Shown: positions 17,453-26,698 of the stretch, piece by piece
Numbering within the stretch: the stretch's first letter is position 1
Layout: the number at the start of each line of letters is the position of its first letter
NCBI RefSeq assembly: GCF_028716865.1
Contig: NZ_JAQUOY010000001.1
Coordinates: 62,001-126,000 of the forward strand
Direction: 5' to 3'
Origin: Candidatus Methylomirabilis sp.
Lineage (GTDB): Bacteria; Methylomirabilota; Methylomirabilia; Methylomirabilales; Methylomirabilaceae
DNA: 64,000 nt
Notes under the pieces: generated by a model
Seen by the model: the letters and a program-made list of their open reading frames with translations, nothing else
What the model was told of the DNA's origin: nothing
Database searches by the model: none
Made by a program: the position numbers and the translations under genes

Positions 17453-18262
17453 ATGGTTGAAGCAAAAGAGAACCCGGAAGCGAAACCGGCCGTACAATCT
17501 GAGGGGGCGAGTCAACCCGCAGTGCCCGATAGAGTCCATGTCTGGCCCTACCTTGTCCGCAACGAGTTCATCTGCGCGATCATTGTAATGGTGATTCTGA
17601 CCGTCTGGTCGATCATGATCGATGCCCCTCTGGAGGAGTCTGCTAATCCCACCCAGACCCCCAATCCAAGCAAGGCTCCATGGTATTTCCTGGGGCTTCA
17701 GGAAATGCTGGTCTACTTCGATCCTTGGTTTGCCGGCGTCGTCCTGCCCAGCTTGATCATTGTTGGACTGATGGTCATCCCGTACATCGATATTAACCCC
17801 AAGGGTAACGGGTATTACACCTTCAGAGAACGGCCGTTCGCTATTGCGACGTTTCTCTTTGGCTTTTTCTTCCTGTGGGTCTCGCTGATCATCACGGGTG
17901 TCTTCTTCAGGGGCCCCGGGTGGAATCTATTCTGGCCGTGGGAGACCTGGGATCCCCACTTGGTCGTTGCGCTCACAAATGTCGATCTTCCCGCCTGGGG
18001 TCCGTTCAAGTGGATGGGCAACCCCAAGGTCTTTGGGGTTGAGGTGATCGGGTTTGCGTTGATCGTTCTCTACTTCAGCACGGCGGTCGTGTTTTACTAC
18101 TTAAGACGGGATATGAGCGACGCTATCCGTCAATTGGGCCCCGTGCGCTACGGAATCGTTGCGTTCCTTTTCCTGACGATGATGAGCCTTCCGATCAAGG
18201 CGTTCCTCCGTCTGGCATTCAATATCAAGTATGTCTGGATGACGCCCTGGTTCAATATTTAA
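17453..18262 (+). CDS. petD: Cytochrome b subunit IV-like protein (C-terminal half of cytochrome b)
   Basis: The 269-residue protein supplies the C-terminal half of the cytochrome b fold. NPSKAPWYFLGLQEMLVYFDPW contains the PEWY-like quinol-site region, here with PWYF. Several hydrophobic helices follow (AGVVLPSLIIVGLMVIPY; FAIATFLFGFFFLWVSLII), more than the three of plant subunit IV. The N-terminal 25 residues are charged and soluble. The 84-base gap from petB shows no other gene. Confidence 0.88.
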   Translation: MVEAKENPEAKPAVQSEGASQPAVPDRVHVWPYLVRNEFICAIIVMVILTVWSIMIDAPLEESANPTQTPNPSKAPWYFLGLQEMLVYFDPWFAGVVLPSLIIVGLMVIPYIDINPKGNGYYTFRERPFAIATFLFGFFFLWVSLIITGVFFRGPGWNLFWPWETWDPHLVVALTNVDLPAWGPFKWMGNPKVFGVEVIGFALIVLYFSTAVVFYYLRRDMSDAIRQLGPVRYGIVAFLFLTMMSLPIKAFLRLAFNIKYVWMTPWFNI

Positions 18263-18283
18263 CGCCACAGTCGAGGATGCCTG

Positions 18284-21010
18284 GTGCAGTCGTGGAGAGG
18301 GTGGCGCACGAGTAAGCTGGCAGAGCAGCGATCCTTACGGGTCGTGTTCTTTATTTCGAGTCTGCTCTTTGTCCTGGTTACCGGCTGGGCAGTATGGAAC
18401 GAAGCGAAGACCAGGCGCCCGTGGAAAGCATACCAGCAAGAGTTCAACCGGCTGGAACATGATCGGGTCGTTCGTGAACTCGCTGTGGAACGATCGAGGT
18501 TTGATGCGCCGGAAGTTCGGACTACCCTCGCCAAGTTGCAGAAGGACCTGAAGGCGGCGCAGGCGAGGTTGGCCGGACCCGAGTCCGCTAAAGCGCAGCA
18601 ACTCCTTGCGCAACGTGAGGCCGAGTACGCAGAGATAAATATGAAGGCCCAGTTTATCAAGAGCGAGCTGGATGAAGCGCTCTATTGGGTGGAGCATGCC
18701 ATCCAGAGCAAACAGGACAGCACAAAGCCCCGAGCGAAGGCGGCAGCGATTGAAAAGCAGTTGCAAGGACTCACCGCGCAGGTGAATATGGCGAATACGC
18801 GGATGGAGGAAGCGCGGGAGGCCGTCAAGCGGTTTCAGGCCGATGTGGATGCCATTCAGGCCAGGATTGACGAGCTGTCTGCCCCGGTGATGACGCTTGA
18901 GCGACGATTGGAGTCAATCAGGGCTCGTCCCCTCGAGGTCAAGCAGATTGTGGTGGAGGGCTTGGCGACCAACGAGTTCAAAGAGCCTATCCTGACCGTA
19001 GATCGCTGCACCACATGCCATCTTGCGATCGATCGGCCCGGGTTTGAGCAGGCCAGGCAGCCCTTTCGTACCCATCCGTATCGGGAGGTCCTGTTTGGCC
19101 AGCATCTGATCACCCGATTCGGTTGCACATCGTGCCACCAGGGACAGGGGCCGACCCTCGATGTTGAGGCGGCGCACGGCGAGGTCCTTCACTGGGCGCG
19201 TCCGCTGCTGCGGGGCGACTTCGTACAGACGAGTTGCAGAAAGTGCCATGCTGAAAAGAAGGAGTTCGCCCTGGCGCCCATCTATTCGCGCGGCAGACAG
19301 ATGGTGGAGGAGCTTGGCTGTTTCGGGTGTCACATGATGGCGGGATTCGAGAAGGTTCAGAAAGTGGGACCGGATCTGACGCGGATCGCCAACAAGGTCG
19401 ATCCGAGCTGGCTGGTTCGGTGGATTAACAAGCCGAGAGGGTACCTTCCTAAGACGAAGATGCCTAATTTTGGCCTGTCTGATGAGGACGCATTGAGCAT
19501 CGCCGCCTATCTTCTCAATACGTCCCAGCCTATTCCGGAGCTTCATGGCGAGTTCAAGGCTCCCGCTTCAGTGGAACGTGGAAGGGAGATCGTAAGCACG
19601 GTTGGCTGCCTCGGCTGTCATCGGGTCCCTGGTTTGGAGGCGAAGATCCCGCCAGCCGGCGCTTCGCCCGCTGTGCCGTCGGTCCATACCCTCGCAGTGC
19701 CGCCGGATAGCGAAAAAGAAGCACCGGGGGGAGCCGCCAAGACCGCGTCTGAACCGAAACCGATGAAAGCCTGGTTGGTCGCGCCTCCTCCCTCGCCGGA
19801 GAATCAGGATTTCGCGCCGGATCTCTCAAAGATAGCCAGCAAGGTGAACGCGGATTGGCTGTTCGCCTGGGTCAAGAATCCGAAACAGTTTCGGCCAACC
19901 ACCCGGATGCCCAATCTGCGCCTCTCCGACGACGATGCTCGGGCAGTGACCGCCTTCCTGATGACGCTAGGGCAGAAACAAAGGGTTGGCGGTCTGGAGC
20001 AGGAGGTGAGGAAGGCCGAGCGGATCGCGGCGGGTGAGCGCCTGATTCGCAAGCGGGGCTGTTTTGGCTGTCACGACATCAAAGGGTTTGAGACGTCGGA
20101 GAAGATTGCGCCGGATCTCAGCAACTTCAGCCAGAAGCGATTGCAGGAGCTGTTCTTCGGTGAGGCAGTCCAGGTGAAGCAGACCTGGCAGGATTACACC
20201 TTCTGGAAGCTGAAGAATCCCAGGATTTATGCCACCGAACGGGTAGAGCAGTTGATGCCGAACTTCGGCTTCACCGACGAAGAAGCGAAGACGCTGAGGG
20301 TCTTTCTCAAGAGCCTCAGCACCGAGCGTGTTCAGCCGCAGTTCCAGCGAAGCCCTTCCGATGAGGAGCTGGCTATTCAGAACGGGCGAACCCTTGTGAA
20401 ACGCTACAACTGTAACGGGTGTCACGTCATCGAGGGGCAGGGTGGCGCAATTGCTCCGTTCTACGCCAACGAGACCAGGATTCCGCCTCCCCTTGAGGTG
20501 GGGATGATGCATGAGGGGGAGAAAGTTCAGGCCACCTGGCTGTACCAATTCCTTGGACGACCTGTACCACTCAGGCCGTGGCTTGACGTCCGGATGCCGA
20601 CATTCGGCCTCAGCATCGAGGAAGCCACCACCCTGACGAAGTATTTCGCGGTGATGGGCAAGCAGCAGGTTCCCTATGAGTACGTCTCGGTGGGGGAGCC
20701 GGCCCCTGAGCTGATGAAGGCCGGTCGATTGCTGATGTCGAAGGACTACTTTGACTGTTTCACCTGCCACCAGCAGGGTGAGAAGAAGCCCGAGGGCCCG
20801 TCGGAGGGCTGGGCGCCGGATCTCAGCCTGGCCAAGCGCCGATTGCGGCCGATCTGGATCGGCAAGTGGCTGAAGGATCCGCAGAAGATCCAGCCCGGAA
20901 CCAAGATGCCCAGCTACTATCCGGACGGTCCGGACGATATTCTTGGGGGGAAGGAAGACCGACAGATTCAGGCGATCACTGAATACCTGATGCACCTGGG
21001 AGAGAACTGA
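18284..21010 (+). CDS. Membrane-anchored octaheme cytochrome c with coiled coil
   Basis: From a GTG with GAGGA upstream, the 908-residue protein has one N-terminal helix (VVFFISSLLFVLVTGW), a long charged coiled-coil segment (about residues 45-215), then eight CXXCH motifs: CTTCH, CTSCH, CRKCH, CFGCH, CLGCH, CFGCH, CNGCH and CFTCH. Several modules carry the axial-Met signature of monoheme cytochrome c folds (KTKMPNFG, TTRMPNLR, VRMPTFG, GTKMPSYY). It sits last in the Rieske-b6-IV operon and probably is the complex's electron-accepting cytochrome. No catalytic family is evident. Confidence 0.88.
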   Translation: MQSWRGWRTSKLAEQRSLRVVFFISSLLFVLVTGWAVWNEAKTRRPWKAYQQEFNRLEHDRVVRELAVERSRFDAPEVRTTLAKLQKDLKAAQARLAGPESAKAQQLLAQREAEYAEINMKAQFIKSELDEALYWVEHAIQSKQDSTKPRAKAAAIEKQLQGLTAQVNMANTRMEEAREAVKRFQADVDAIQARIDELSAPVMTLERRLESIRARPLEVKQIVVEGLATNEFKEPILTVDRCTTCHLAIDRPGFEQARQPFRTHPYREVLFGQHLITRFGCTSCHQGQGPTLDVEAAHGEVLHWARPLLRGDFVQTSCRKCHAEKKEFALAPIYSRGRQMVEELGCFGCHMMAGFEKVQKVGPDLTRIANKVDPSWLVRWINKPRGYLPKTKMPNFGLSDEDALSIAAYLLNTSQPIPELHGEFKAPASVERGREIVSTVGCLGCHRVPGLEAKIPPAGASPAVPSVHTLAVPPDSEKEAPGGAAKTASEPKPMKAWLVAPPPSPENQDFAPDLSKIASKVNADWLFAWVKNPKQFRPTTRMPNLRLSDDDARAVTAFLMTLGQKQRVGGLEQEVRKAERIAAGERLIRKRGCFGCHDIKGFETSEKIAPDLSNFSQKRLQELFFGEAVQVKQTWQDYTFWKLKNPRIYATERVEQLMPNFGFTDEEAKTLRVFLKSLSTERVQPQFQRSPSDEELAIQNGRTLVKRYNCNGCHVIEGQGGAIAPFYANETRIPPPLEVGMMHEGEKVQATWLYQFLGRPVPLRPWLDVRMPTFGLSIEEATTLTKYFAVMGKQQVPYEYVSVGEPAPELMKAGRLLMSKDYFDCFTCHQQGEKKPEGPSEGWAPDLSLAKRRLRPIWIGKWLKDPQKIQPGTKMPSYYPDGPDDILGGKEDRQIQAITEYLMHLGEN

Positions 21011-21082
21011 TTCGTCTTGTCGGCTTAATGAGAGAAGTCCAACGAAACTGAGTTACACACCAGAAGAAGGAGGCGATGCTCC

Positions 21083-21805
21083 ATGCGCAGGAAGCGCGAA
21101 CTGATTGCAGCGACCGTAATGGCGGGATTCTTCCTTGGGACCGTTGCTCAGGCCCTGGCTTATGAGGGCGGCGAGGTGAAAGACGGCGGGACGATCACCG
21201 GTACGATTAAATTTGCCGGGACCCCACCAGTCAGGAAAGAGCTCCAAGTGACCAAAGATAAGGAGGTCTGCGGCAAGGATAAGCACCTGAGCTGGGATCT
21301 CATTGTCGGTCCTCAGAAAGGCATTGAGAATGCTGTAGTGCGATTGATTGATGTGAACAAAGGGGAGAAGTGGGCGACCACGAAGGCAACAGTGGATCAG
21401 CATGGGTGTGTGTATGTGCCCCATGTCGTCGTGCTTCCGGCTGGTGGCACGCTGGATATCCTGAACAGCGATGGGATCCTCCACAACATCCATACCTATA
21501 GCTCGGTGAACGCATCGATCAATAAGGCCCAGCCGAAGTTCAAGAAGGTACTGACTGAGAAGTTCGAGAAACCAGAGATTGTCAAGGTGACCTGTGATGC
21601 CCACAGTTGGATGCTTGGCTGGCTCATTGTCTCCGACCATCCGTACGTGGCTGTTACCAACGACAAGGGTGAGTTCACCCTCAAAAATGTTCCACCGGGA
21701 AACTATAAGCTCGAGGTCTGGCAGGAGACACTCGGTAAGAAGGTGCAGAACATTACCGTCAAGCCGAAGCAGGAGACCAAGCTCGCTATCGAACTGGCAA
21801 AATAG
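21083..21805 (+). CDS. Secreted cupredoxin-like protein with carboxypeptidase-regulatory-like fold
   Basis: The 240-residue protein starts after AAGGAGG and has a Sec signal peptide ending at AQALA. A first beta domain begins GGTITGTIKFAGTPP. A plastocyanin-like stretch offers type 1 copper ligands: His in ILHNIH, Cys and His in VTCDAHSWM, and a nearby Met. The C-terminal FTLKNVPPGNYKLEVWQE is a carboxypeptidase-regulatory-like repeat. It follows the octaheme cytochrome gene. A paralog lies at 28473-29198. Copper binding is inferred from motifs only. Confidence 0.8.
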   Translation: MRRKRELIAATVMAGFFLGTVAQALAYEGGEVKDGGTITGTIKFAGTPPVRKELQVTKDKEVCGKDKHLSWDLIVGPQKGIENAVVRLIDVNKGEKWATTKATVDQHGCVYVPHVVVLPAGGTLDILNSDGILHNIHTYSSVNASINKAQPKFKKVLTEKFEKPEIVKVTCDAHSWMLGWLIVSDHPYVAVTNDKGEFTLKNVPPGNYKLEVWQETLGKKVQNITVKPKQETKLAIELAK

Positions 21806-21850
21806 AAGACATTATCCTGCTATGGTTGCAGGACCGACATATAGAAAACC

Positions 21851-21878
21851 GTAGGGGCGACTCGCGAGTCGCCCCTAC
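21851..21878. repeat. Perfect 28-base palindrome (GTAGGGG/CCCCTAC family)
   Basis: Two 14-base arms with no loop, beginning GTAGGGGCGACTCG, lie 15 bases before the ppdK start. The outer GTAGGGG/CCCCTAC sequences match the ends of the element at 1938-1994. Confidence 0.75.
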
Positions 21879-21892
21879 TCATGGGGGAGAAT

Positions 21893-24556
21893 ATGGCGAT
21901 CGCAAAGAAATACGCGTACTTTTTCGGAAAGGGTCGGGCTGAAGGAAGGGCCGAGCAGAAGAATCTTCTCGGAGGAAAGGGGGCGAACCTCCATGAGATG
22001 ACTACCCTCAAGATTCCCGTGCCGCCTGGCTTTACCATCTCTACGGAAGCCTGTATCGAGTACGTGCAGCGCGGCAGGCGTTTCCCTCCCAAGCTATGGG
22101 CGGAGGTCGAGGCGGATATCGCCAAGCTGGAACGGGCTATGGGAAAGCGATTCGGCGATTCGAAGGATCCCCTTCTGGTCTCCGTCCGCTCTGGAGCCAG
22201 GATCTCTATGCCGGGGATGATGGATACGGTGTTGAACCTGGGATTAAATGACGTAACGGTCCAAGGCCTCATTCAGCGTTCACAAAATCCTCGCTTTGCT
22301 TACGATAGTTACCGGCGACTTCTCCAGATGTTCGGAGATGTGGTGCTTGGTATCAAGAAAATAGCCTTTGAGGGGCTCCTCAGCGAAAAGAAGCGGCAGA
22401 AGGGGGTCGAGGCCGACACGGCACTCAGCGCCGAAGATCTCCAGGACCTCGTTGAGCAGTTCAAAGGGGTCATTCAGCGCGAGACGGGGCAGGCGTTTCC
22501 GCGGGATCCGAAGGAGCAGCTTCGAATGGCCATCGGCGCCGTATTCGAGTCCTGGGACAACAAACGGGCCGTTGAGTACCGACGGATCTATAAGGTTCCG
22601 GATAACTGGGGTACTGCCGTGAATATCCAGGCTATGGTCTTCGGCAACCTGGGGGAGAATTCCGGGACCGGGGTGGCCTTTACCCGTGATCCGTCTACGG
22701 GGGAGAAACGCCTCTACGGCGAATTTCTTCCTAATGCCCAGGGGGAGGACGTGGTGGCGGGGATCAGGACCCCGCGTCCCATCGTGGCCATGAAGGAGAC
22801 CTGGCCTCAGGTCTATCGGCAGTTTGAGCGGATCTGCCGAACCCTCGAGCACCACTATCGGGACATGATGGACATTGAGTTTACCATTGAGGATGGAAAG
22901 CTCTATATGCTGCAGTGCCGCGTCGGCAAAAGGACTGCCCACGCCGCCATTAAGATCGCCGTTGATATGGCCAAGGAGCGGTTGATCGATCGGAAGGTAG
23001 CTGTCCTGCGAGTGGAGCCCTGGCAACTCGAACAGCTTCTGCATCCCGCGATCGATCCGAAGGTCAAGGTCCAGAAGATCGCGAGTGGTCTCCCAGCCTC
23101 GCCGGGAGCGGCGGTTGGAAAGGCTGTCTTCACTGCGGAGGAGGCGGTCGAAGGAGCGGAACGGCACGAGAAGGTGATCCTGGTCAGGCCTGAGACCTCC
23201 CCGGAGGACATCGCGGGCATGGTTGCCGCGCAGGGGATCCTCACCGCCAGGGGAGGGCTTACCAGCCATGCCGCGGTGGTCGCCAGAGGTATGGGAAAAG
23301 CCTGCGTCGTCGGTTGCACCGACATCTTCGTCAACGAGGAAGAGGGATACTTCCAGACAGCGAATCTGACCGTCCGACGAGGAGATCCGATTACCATCGA
23401 TGGCAGCACAGGTAATCTCATCCTTGGGGAGGTCGCGTTGACCCAGCCTGAAAAACTGACCGGTGAGTTCGGAACCTTAATCTCGTGGGCGGATCGCTTC
23501 CGAACAATCGGTGTCAGGACCAACGCGGACACTCCGAGAGACGCGCAGGTCACGCGACAGTTCGGGGCCGAGGGAATCGGCCTCTGCCGGACCGAACACA
23601 TGTTTTTCGAGGGGGATCGAGTCGTCGCCGTGCGAGAGATGATTCTGGCCAAGGATGCTGATGAGCGGCGGAAGGCCCTGGCCAAGCTGCTGCCCATGCA
23701 GAAGCGGGACTTCAAGGCGATCTTCGAACTCATGGATGGCCTTCCTGTTATCATCAGGACGCTCGATCCTCCCCTGCATGAGTTCCTGCCGAGGAAGGAC
23801 GAGGAGATTCGAAGGGTGGCGGAAAGCATGGGGGTGTCGGAAGAGATCCTCAAAGAAAAGGTCCGCACCCTGCAGGAATTCAACCCGATGCTTGGCCACC
23901 GTGGCTGCCGCCTCGGAATCAGCCACCCCGAGATTACTGAGATGCAGGCTCGGGCGATCTTCGAGGCGGCCTGTGAACTGAAAAAGAAAGGGAAGCGTCC
24001 ATTCCCGGAGATCATGATCCCTCTCGTTGGCCACGTGAAGGAGTTTCAAATCCAGCGAGAGATCGTCATCCGTGTAGCTTCCGAGGTGATGAAAGCGTAC
24101 GGCGTGAAGGTCCGCTACCTGGTTGGAACGATGATCGAGCTGCCCAGGGCCTGTATTGTGGCTGATCAGATTGGAGCGGCGGCCGACTTTTTCTCCTTCG
24201 GGACAAACGATCTGACCCAGACCGCTTTTGGGTTTTCGCGGGATGACGCCGGCCGGTTCCTCCCTCTGTATTTAGAGGAGGGGATTCTCCAGACGGATCC
24301 CTTCGCTGTACTCGACGAAGAAGGGGTGGGAGCGCTGATGCGGATAGCGATCGAGAAGGGGCGAAAGGCCAAGCCAAGCCTGGAAATCGGCCTCTGTGGC
24401 GAGCACGGGGGGGAGCCCACGTCCGTTGATCTCTGTCATCGGCTGGGCTTGGATTACGTGAGCTGCTCCCCCTACCGGGTCCCCATCGCGAAGCTGGCGG
24501 CGGCCCATGCCGTTCTGAAACGACAGGTCAAAGTCAAAGAGATGGGGGAAAAGTAG
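21893..24556 (+). CDS. ppdK: Pyruvate, phosphate dikinase
   Basis: PPDK converts pyruvate, ATP and phosphate to PEP, AMP and diphosphate. The start at 21893 has GGGGGAG four bases upstream and gives 887 residues, the usual length. The N-terminal ATP-grasp domain (GGKGANLHEMTTL; VSVRSGARISMPGMMDTVLN) is followed by the phosphohistidine domain with the catalytic His in GGLTSHAAVVARGMGKACV and the PEP-binding barrel (GTNDLTQTAFGFSRDDAGRF; IGLCGEHGG). With the PEP carboxylase at 8065 it provides pyruvate-to-oxaloacetate conversion. Confidence 0.97.
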   Translation: MAIAKKYAYFFGKGRAEGRAEQKNLLGGKGANLHEMTTLKIPVPPGFTISTEACIEYVQRGRRFPPKLWAEVEADIAKLERAMGKRFGDSKDPLLVSVRSGARISMPGMMDTVLNLGLNDVTVQGLIQRSQNPRFAYDSYRRLLQMFGDVVLGIKKIAFEGLLSEKKRQKGVEADTALSAEDLQDLVEQFKGVIQRETGQAFPRDPKEQLRMAIGAVFESWDNKRAVEYRRIYKVPDNWGTAVNIQAMVFGNLGENSGTGVAFTRDPSTGEKRLYGEFLPNAQGEDVVAGIRTPRPIVAMKETWPQVYRQFERICRTLEHHYRDMMDIEFTIEDGKLYMLQCRVGKRTAHAAIKIAVDMAKERLIDRKVAVLRVEPWQLEQLLHPAIDPKVKVQKIASGLPASPGAAVGKAVFTAEEAVEGAERHEKVILVRPETSPEDIAGMVAAQGILTARGGLTSHAAVVARGMGKACVVGCTDIFVNEEEGYFQTANLTVRRGDPITIDGSTGNLILGEVALTQPEKLTGEFGTLISWADRFRTIGVRTNADTPRDAQVTRQFGAEGIGLCRTEHMFFEGDRVVAVREMILAKDADERRKALAKLLPMQKRDFKAIFELMDGLPVIIRTLDPPLHEFLPRKDEEIRRVAESMGVSEEILKEKVRTLQEFNPMLGHRGCRLGISHPEITEMQARAIFEAACELKKKGKRPFPEIMIPLVGHVKEFQIQREIVIRVASEVMKAYGVKVRYLVGTMIELPRACIVADQIGAAADFFSFGTNDLTQTAFGFSRDDAGRFLPLYLEEGILQTDPFAVLDEEGVGALMRIAIEKGRKAKPSLEIGLCGEHGGEPTSVDLCHRLGLDYVSCSPYRVPIAKLAAAHAVLKRQVKVKEMGEK

Positions 24557-24570
24557 GTCGAGGAAAGACA

Positions 24571-24659
24571 GGTAGATAGGCTGAAGGCTGAAGACCGAAG
24601 ACTGAAGACTGAAAGGAACAGAGGTTCTTACCTAACAGCCTTCAGCCTTCGGTCTAAAC
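24571..24659. repeat. TAGGCTGAAGGCTGAA inverted-repeat element, copy 1
   Basis: An arm with TAGGCTGAAGGCTGAAG and a facing arm with CAGCCTTCAGCCTTC enclose GAGGTTCTTACC. It contains extra short GACTGAA tandem units. The element and its flanks, including the end of the adjacent MauG-like gene, match the copy at 30314-30379. Confidence 0.7.
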
Positions 24660-24665
24660 CCCTCG

Positions 24666-25691
24666 TTACTTCGGTAGCGCTGGGGCGGCCATCTGTAGCG
24701 TGGGACAGCTCAGCGACTTCAGGAACGCCACCAAATCTGCCTTTTCTGTGGCCGTAAGGTTGAGCGGCTTGATCTCGTTCGACAGATTCGGGTTCTTGAT
24801 GCCGCCCTTATCGTAGAACTCGATCACGTCCTCCAGGGTCTTGACGCTGCCGTCGTGGAGATAAGGGGCGCTGGCAGCGATGTTGCGCAGGGTCGGCGTT
24901 TTGAACGTACCTTTGTCGGACTCTTTCTTGGTGATGGTATATCGTCCCAGATCAGGATTCGGCTTGTCGAAGCCGACGCCGATATTGTGGTATCGTTCAT
25001 CCGTGAACGCGAAACCGGTATGGCACCGTACGCAATTCGCCTTCTCTCGAAAGAGATGAAGCCCTCGCTGCTCACTCTCTGAGAGCGCCGTATCGTCACC
25101 ATCCTCATATCGGTCGAACGCTGAATTTCCACACACGAGTGAGCGCTCGAATGCCGCAATGGCCTTTGCCACACTTGATGCGGTAACGTCTGTCCCAAAT
25201 ACTTGTCTGAACTGCTCCCGGTACCCTCGAGTAGCGCTCAGCGTAGCAACCATTTTTTCCAAGGTGTTGCCCATCTCGATCGGGTTCTTGATAGGACCGA
25301 GGGCTTGGTCCTCAAGGGAGGCCGCTCGTCCATCCCAGAACTGCTCCTGGCTGAAGAGACGATTGATCGCCACGGGGGCGTTGCGCCCTCCGACCTGCCC
25401 TTTAATCCCTGTAGAGGTAGGACGACCGTCGGAGAACCCTTTATCCGGTGCGTGACAGGTGGCGCAGGAAACGGTTCCATCGGCCGAAAGGCGACCGTCA
25501 AAGTAGAGCTGTCGCCCGAGTTCGATCTTCTCGGCTGTCAGCGGATTGTCCGGAGGAATGTAGGCGGCTTCTTCCTGCAGTCCCAGGGGTAATGTGAGCT
25601 TGTAAGGCCCTTGTGCTCCGCTCTGGCTGAGAAAGCCGCCGACAACAATCAGGGCGGCAATGATCGATACGCCTTTTGCCCATCGCCCCAT
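24666..25691 (-). CDS. MauG/cytochrome c peroxidase-like di-heme protein, paralog 1
   Basis: The 341-residue periplasmic protein has a signal peptide ending near LSQSGAQG and two c-heme motifs, CATCH (76-80) and CVRCH (220-224). GKGFSDGRPTST-type loops, NRLFSQEQFWDGRAASLEDQ, NPIEMG and FKTPTLRNIAASAPYLHDGS are typical of the bacterial di-heme peroxidase/MauG family. Whether it reduces peroxide or modifies a protein cofactor cannot be told from sequence. A close paralog is at 30382-31401. Confidence 0.88.
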   Translation of the reverse strand: MGRWAKGVSIIAALIVVGGFLSQSGAQGPYKLTLPLGLQEEAAYIPPDNPLTAEKIELGRQLYFDGRLSADGTVSCATCHAPDKGFSDGRPTSTGIKGQVGGRNAPVAINRLFSQEQFWDGRAASLEDQALGPIKNPIEMGNTLEKMVATLSATRGYREQFRQVFGTDVTASSVAKAIAAFERSLVCGNSAFDRYEDGDDTALSESEQRGLHLFREKANCVRCHTGFAFTDERYHNIGVGFDKPNPDLGRYTITKKESDKGTFKTPTLRNIAASAPYLHDGSVKTLEDVIEFYDKGGIKNPNLSNEIKPLNLTATEKADLVAFLKSLSCPTLQMAAPALPK

Positions 25692-25772
25692 GTTTCTTTC
25701 CCTCCCGGTTTTCAGGGGATTACTGTATCAATATCCCTGCGGTAATTTACAGCCGAATAATCTCTATAACGG

Positions 25773-26627
25773 TCAAGAAAATATAATCTCTTGTGAAGCC
25801 TGAAACTGCTGACCGCGACTATTGGTCACAATAATCCGGATGGTCGACTCCTTCATCGCTCTCAGTTTAAACGTAATGAATGGATTATCGCTGATGGCGG
25901 GAGTCATCTCGTAACGACTTACCGGGTCATCCCCATAAAAGACCTTCATCTCTTTCACGTAAAAGGGCTCGGCGGTTTGGAGAAACTTCTCGCCTTGGAA
26001 CACTAAGCCGGTCCGACTCGGATGCTTGAGCTTTATCTGTACCTGGATAATTTCGCCTCGCCTGATTTTCCCCCGCTCGACCAGCTCGGGAATTCGGATG
26101 ACCGGCGGATGAATGGTGTCATCGTGTAGTGCGTCGTCCCCCCCTTCCGCAGCGGTTGCGCACCCTCCCCCTCCCTCAGGAATCGTAATCGATTGGCTCG
26201 TTGTCCAACGCCCGTGGCGGGTGCACTCGGCAATGACCCGCACAGCGGAGGTACCGCTGTGTATGCGGGCTTGAACCGAGAGATAGGCATGCCCATTGGC
26301 TGGGCTCAAGTAGAAGATTCCCTTTGAGGGGATCGGATCGCTTTCATTCAGGATCTGGAGACTCTTGATATAATGATCCGGTTCCATCGGGTGGCGTATC
26401 TCGGCTACGATCGGGACATGAGCGCCATTACGCGTAACGGACGGAACCCTGAGGATAGGCAGATAAGACTGGTCGGCAGGGGGCGGAGTGCTCGAATCAT
26501 TGGGGTGTTGCACCTCAGAGGCGAAGGCATCGGCCAGCCGGCCGGTCTCTTGTGCAGTGTATCCTACAGTTGCCAGGATCGAAGCGAGACGGAGAAAGCC
26601 CCGTCTCGACATTGCGCGTTCCCCCAT
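25773..26627 (-). CDS. SoxYZ-like fused carrier protein, Tat-exported
   Basis: A twin-arginine signal (SRRGFLRLASILATVGY) leads into a SoxY-like domain (VPSVTRNGAHVPIVAEIRHPM; KGIFYLSPANG), a linker GGGGCATAAEGG resembling the SoxY GGCGG swinging arm, and a SoxZ-like domain (IRRGEIIQVQIKLKHPSRTGL; FKLRAMKESTIRI). SoxYZ carries sulfur intermediates on the arm Cys; the fused form is known as a carrier associated with quinoprotein dehydrogenases. I use the ATG at 26627; starts at 26669 and 26612 are also possible. The arm Cys sits mid-protein instead of at a free C-terminus. Confidence 0.82.
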   Translation of the reverse strand: MGERAMSRRGFLRLASILATVGYTAQETGRLADAFASEVQHPNDSSTPPPADQSYLPILRVPSVTRNGAHVPIVAEIRHPMEPDHYIKSLQILNESDPIPSKGIFYLSPANGHAYLSVQARIHSGTSAVRVIAECTRHGRWTTSQSITIPEGGGGCATAAEGGDDALHDDTIHPPVIRIPELVERGKIRRGEIIQVQIKLKHPSRTGLVFQGEKFLQTAEPFYVKEMKVFYGDDPVSRYEMTPAISDNPFITFKLRAMKESTIRIIVTNSRGQQFQASQEIIFS

Positions 26628-26698
26628 TGAGGTACGCCCTCCGTCTCTGTTCCCGTCCATATCTGGCATCGAACGCCGATCTATCAGAGTGCTCCGAA

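Noticed and set aside
22280-24015. Several minus-strand frames of 190-370 codons
   Set aside because: All are shadows opposite pyruvate phosphate dikinase, which is intact along its whole length.
24580-24620. Short tandem GACTGAA/GGCTGAA units as a possible CRISPR array
   Set aside because: Units are about 7 bases, without unique spacers, and belong to the TAGGCTGAAGGCTGAA inverted repeat.
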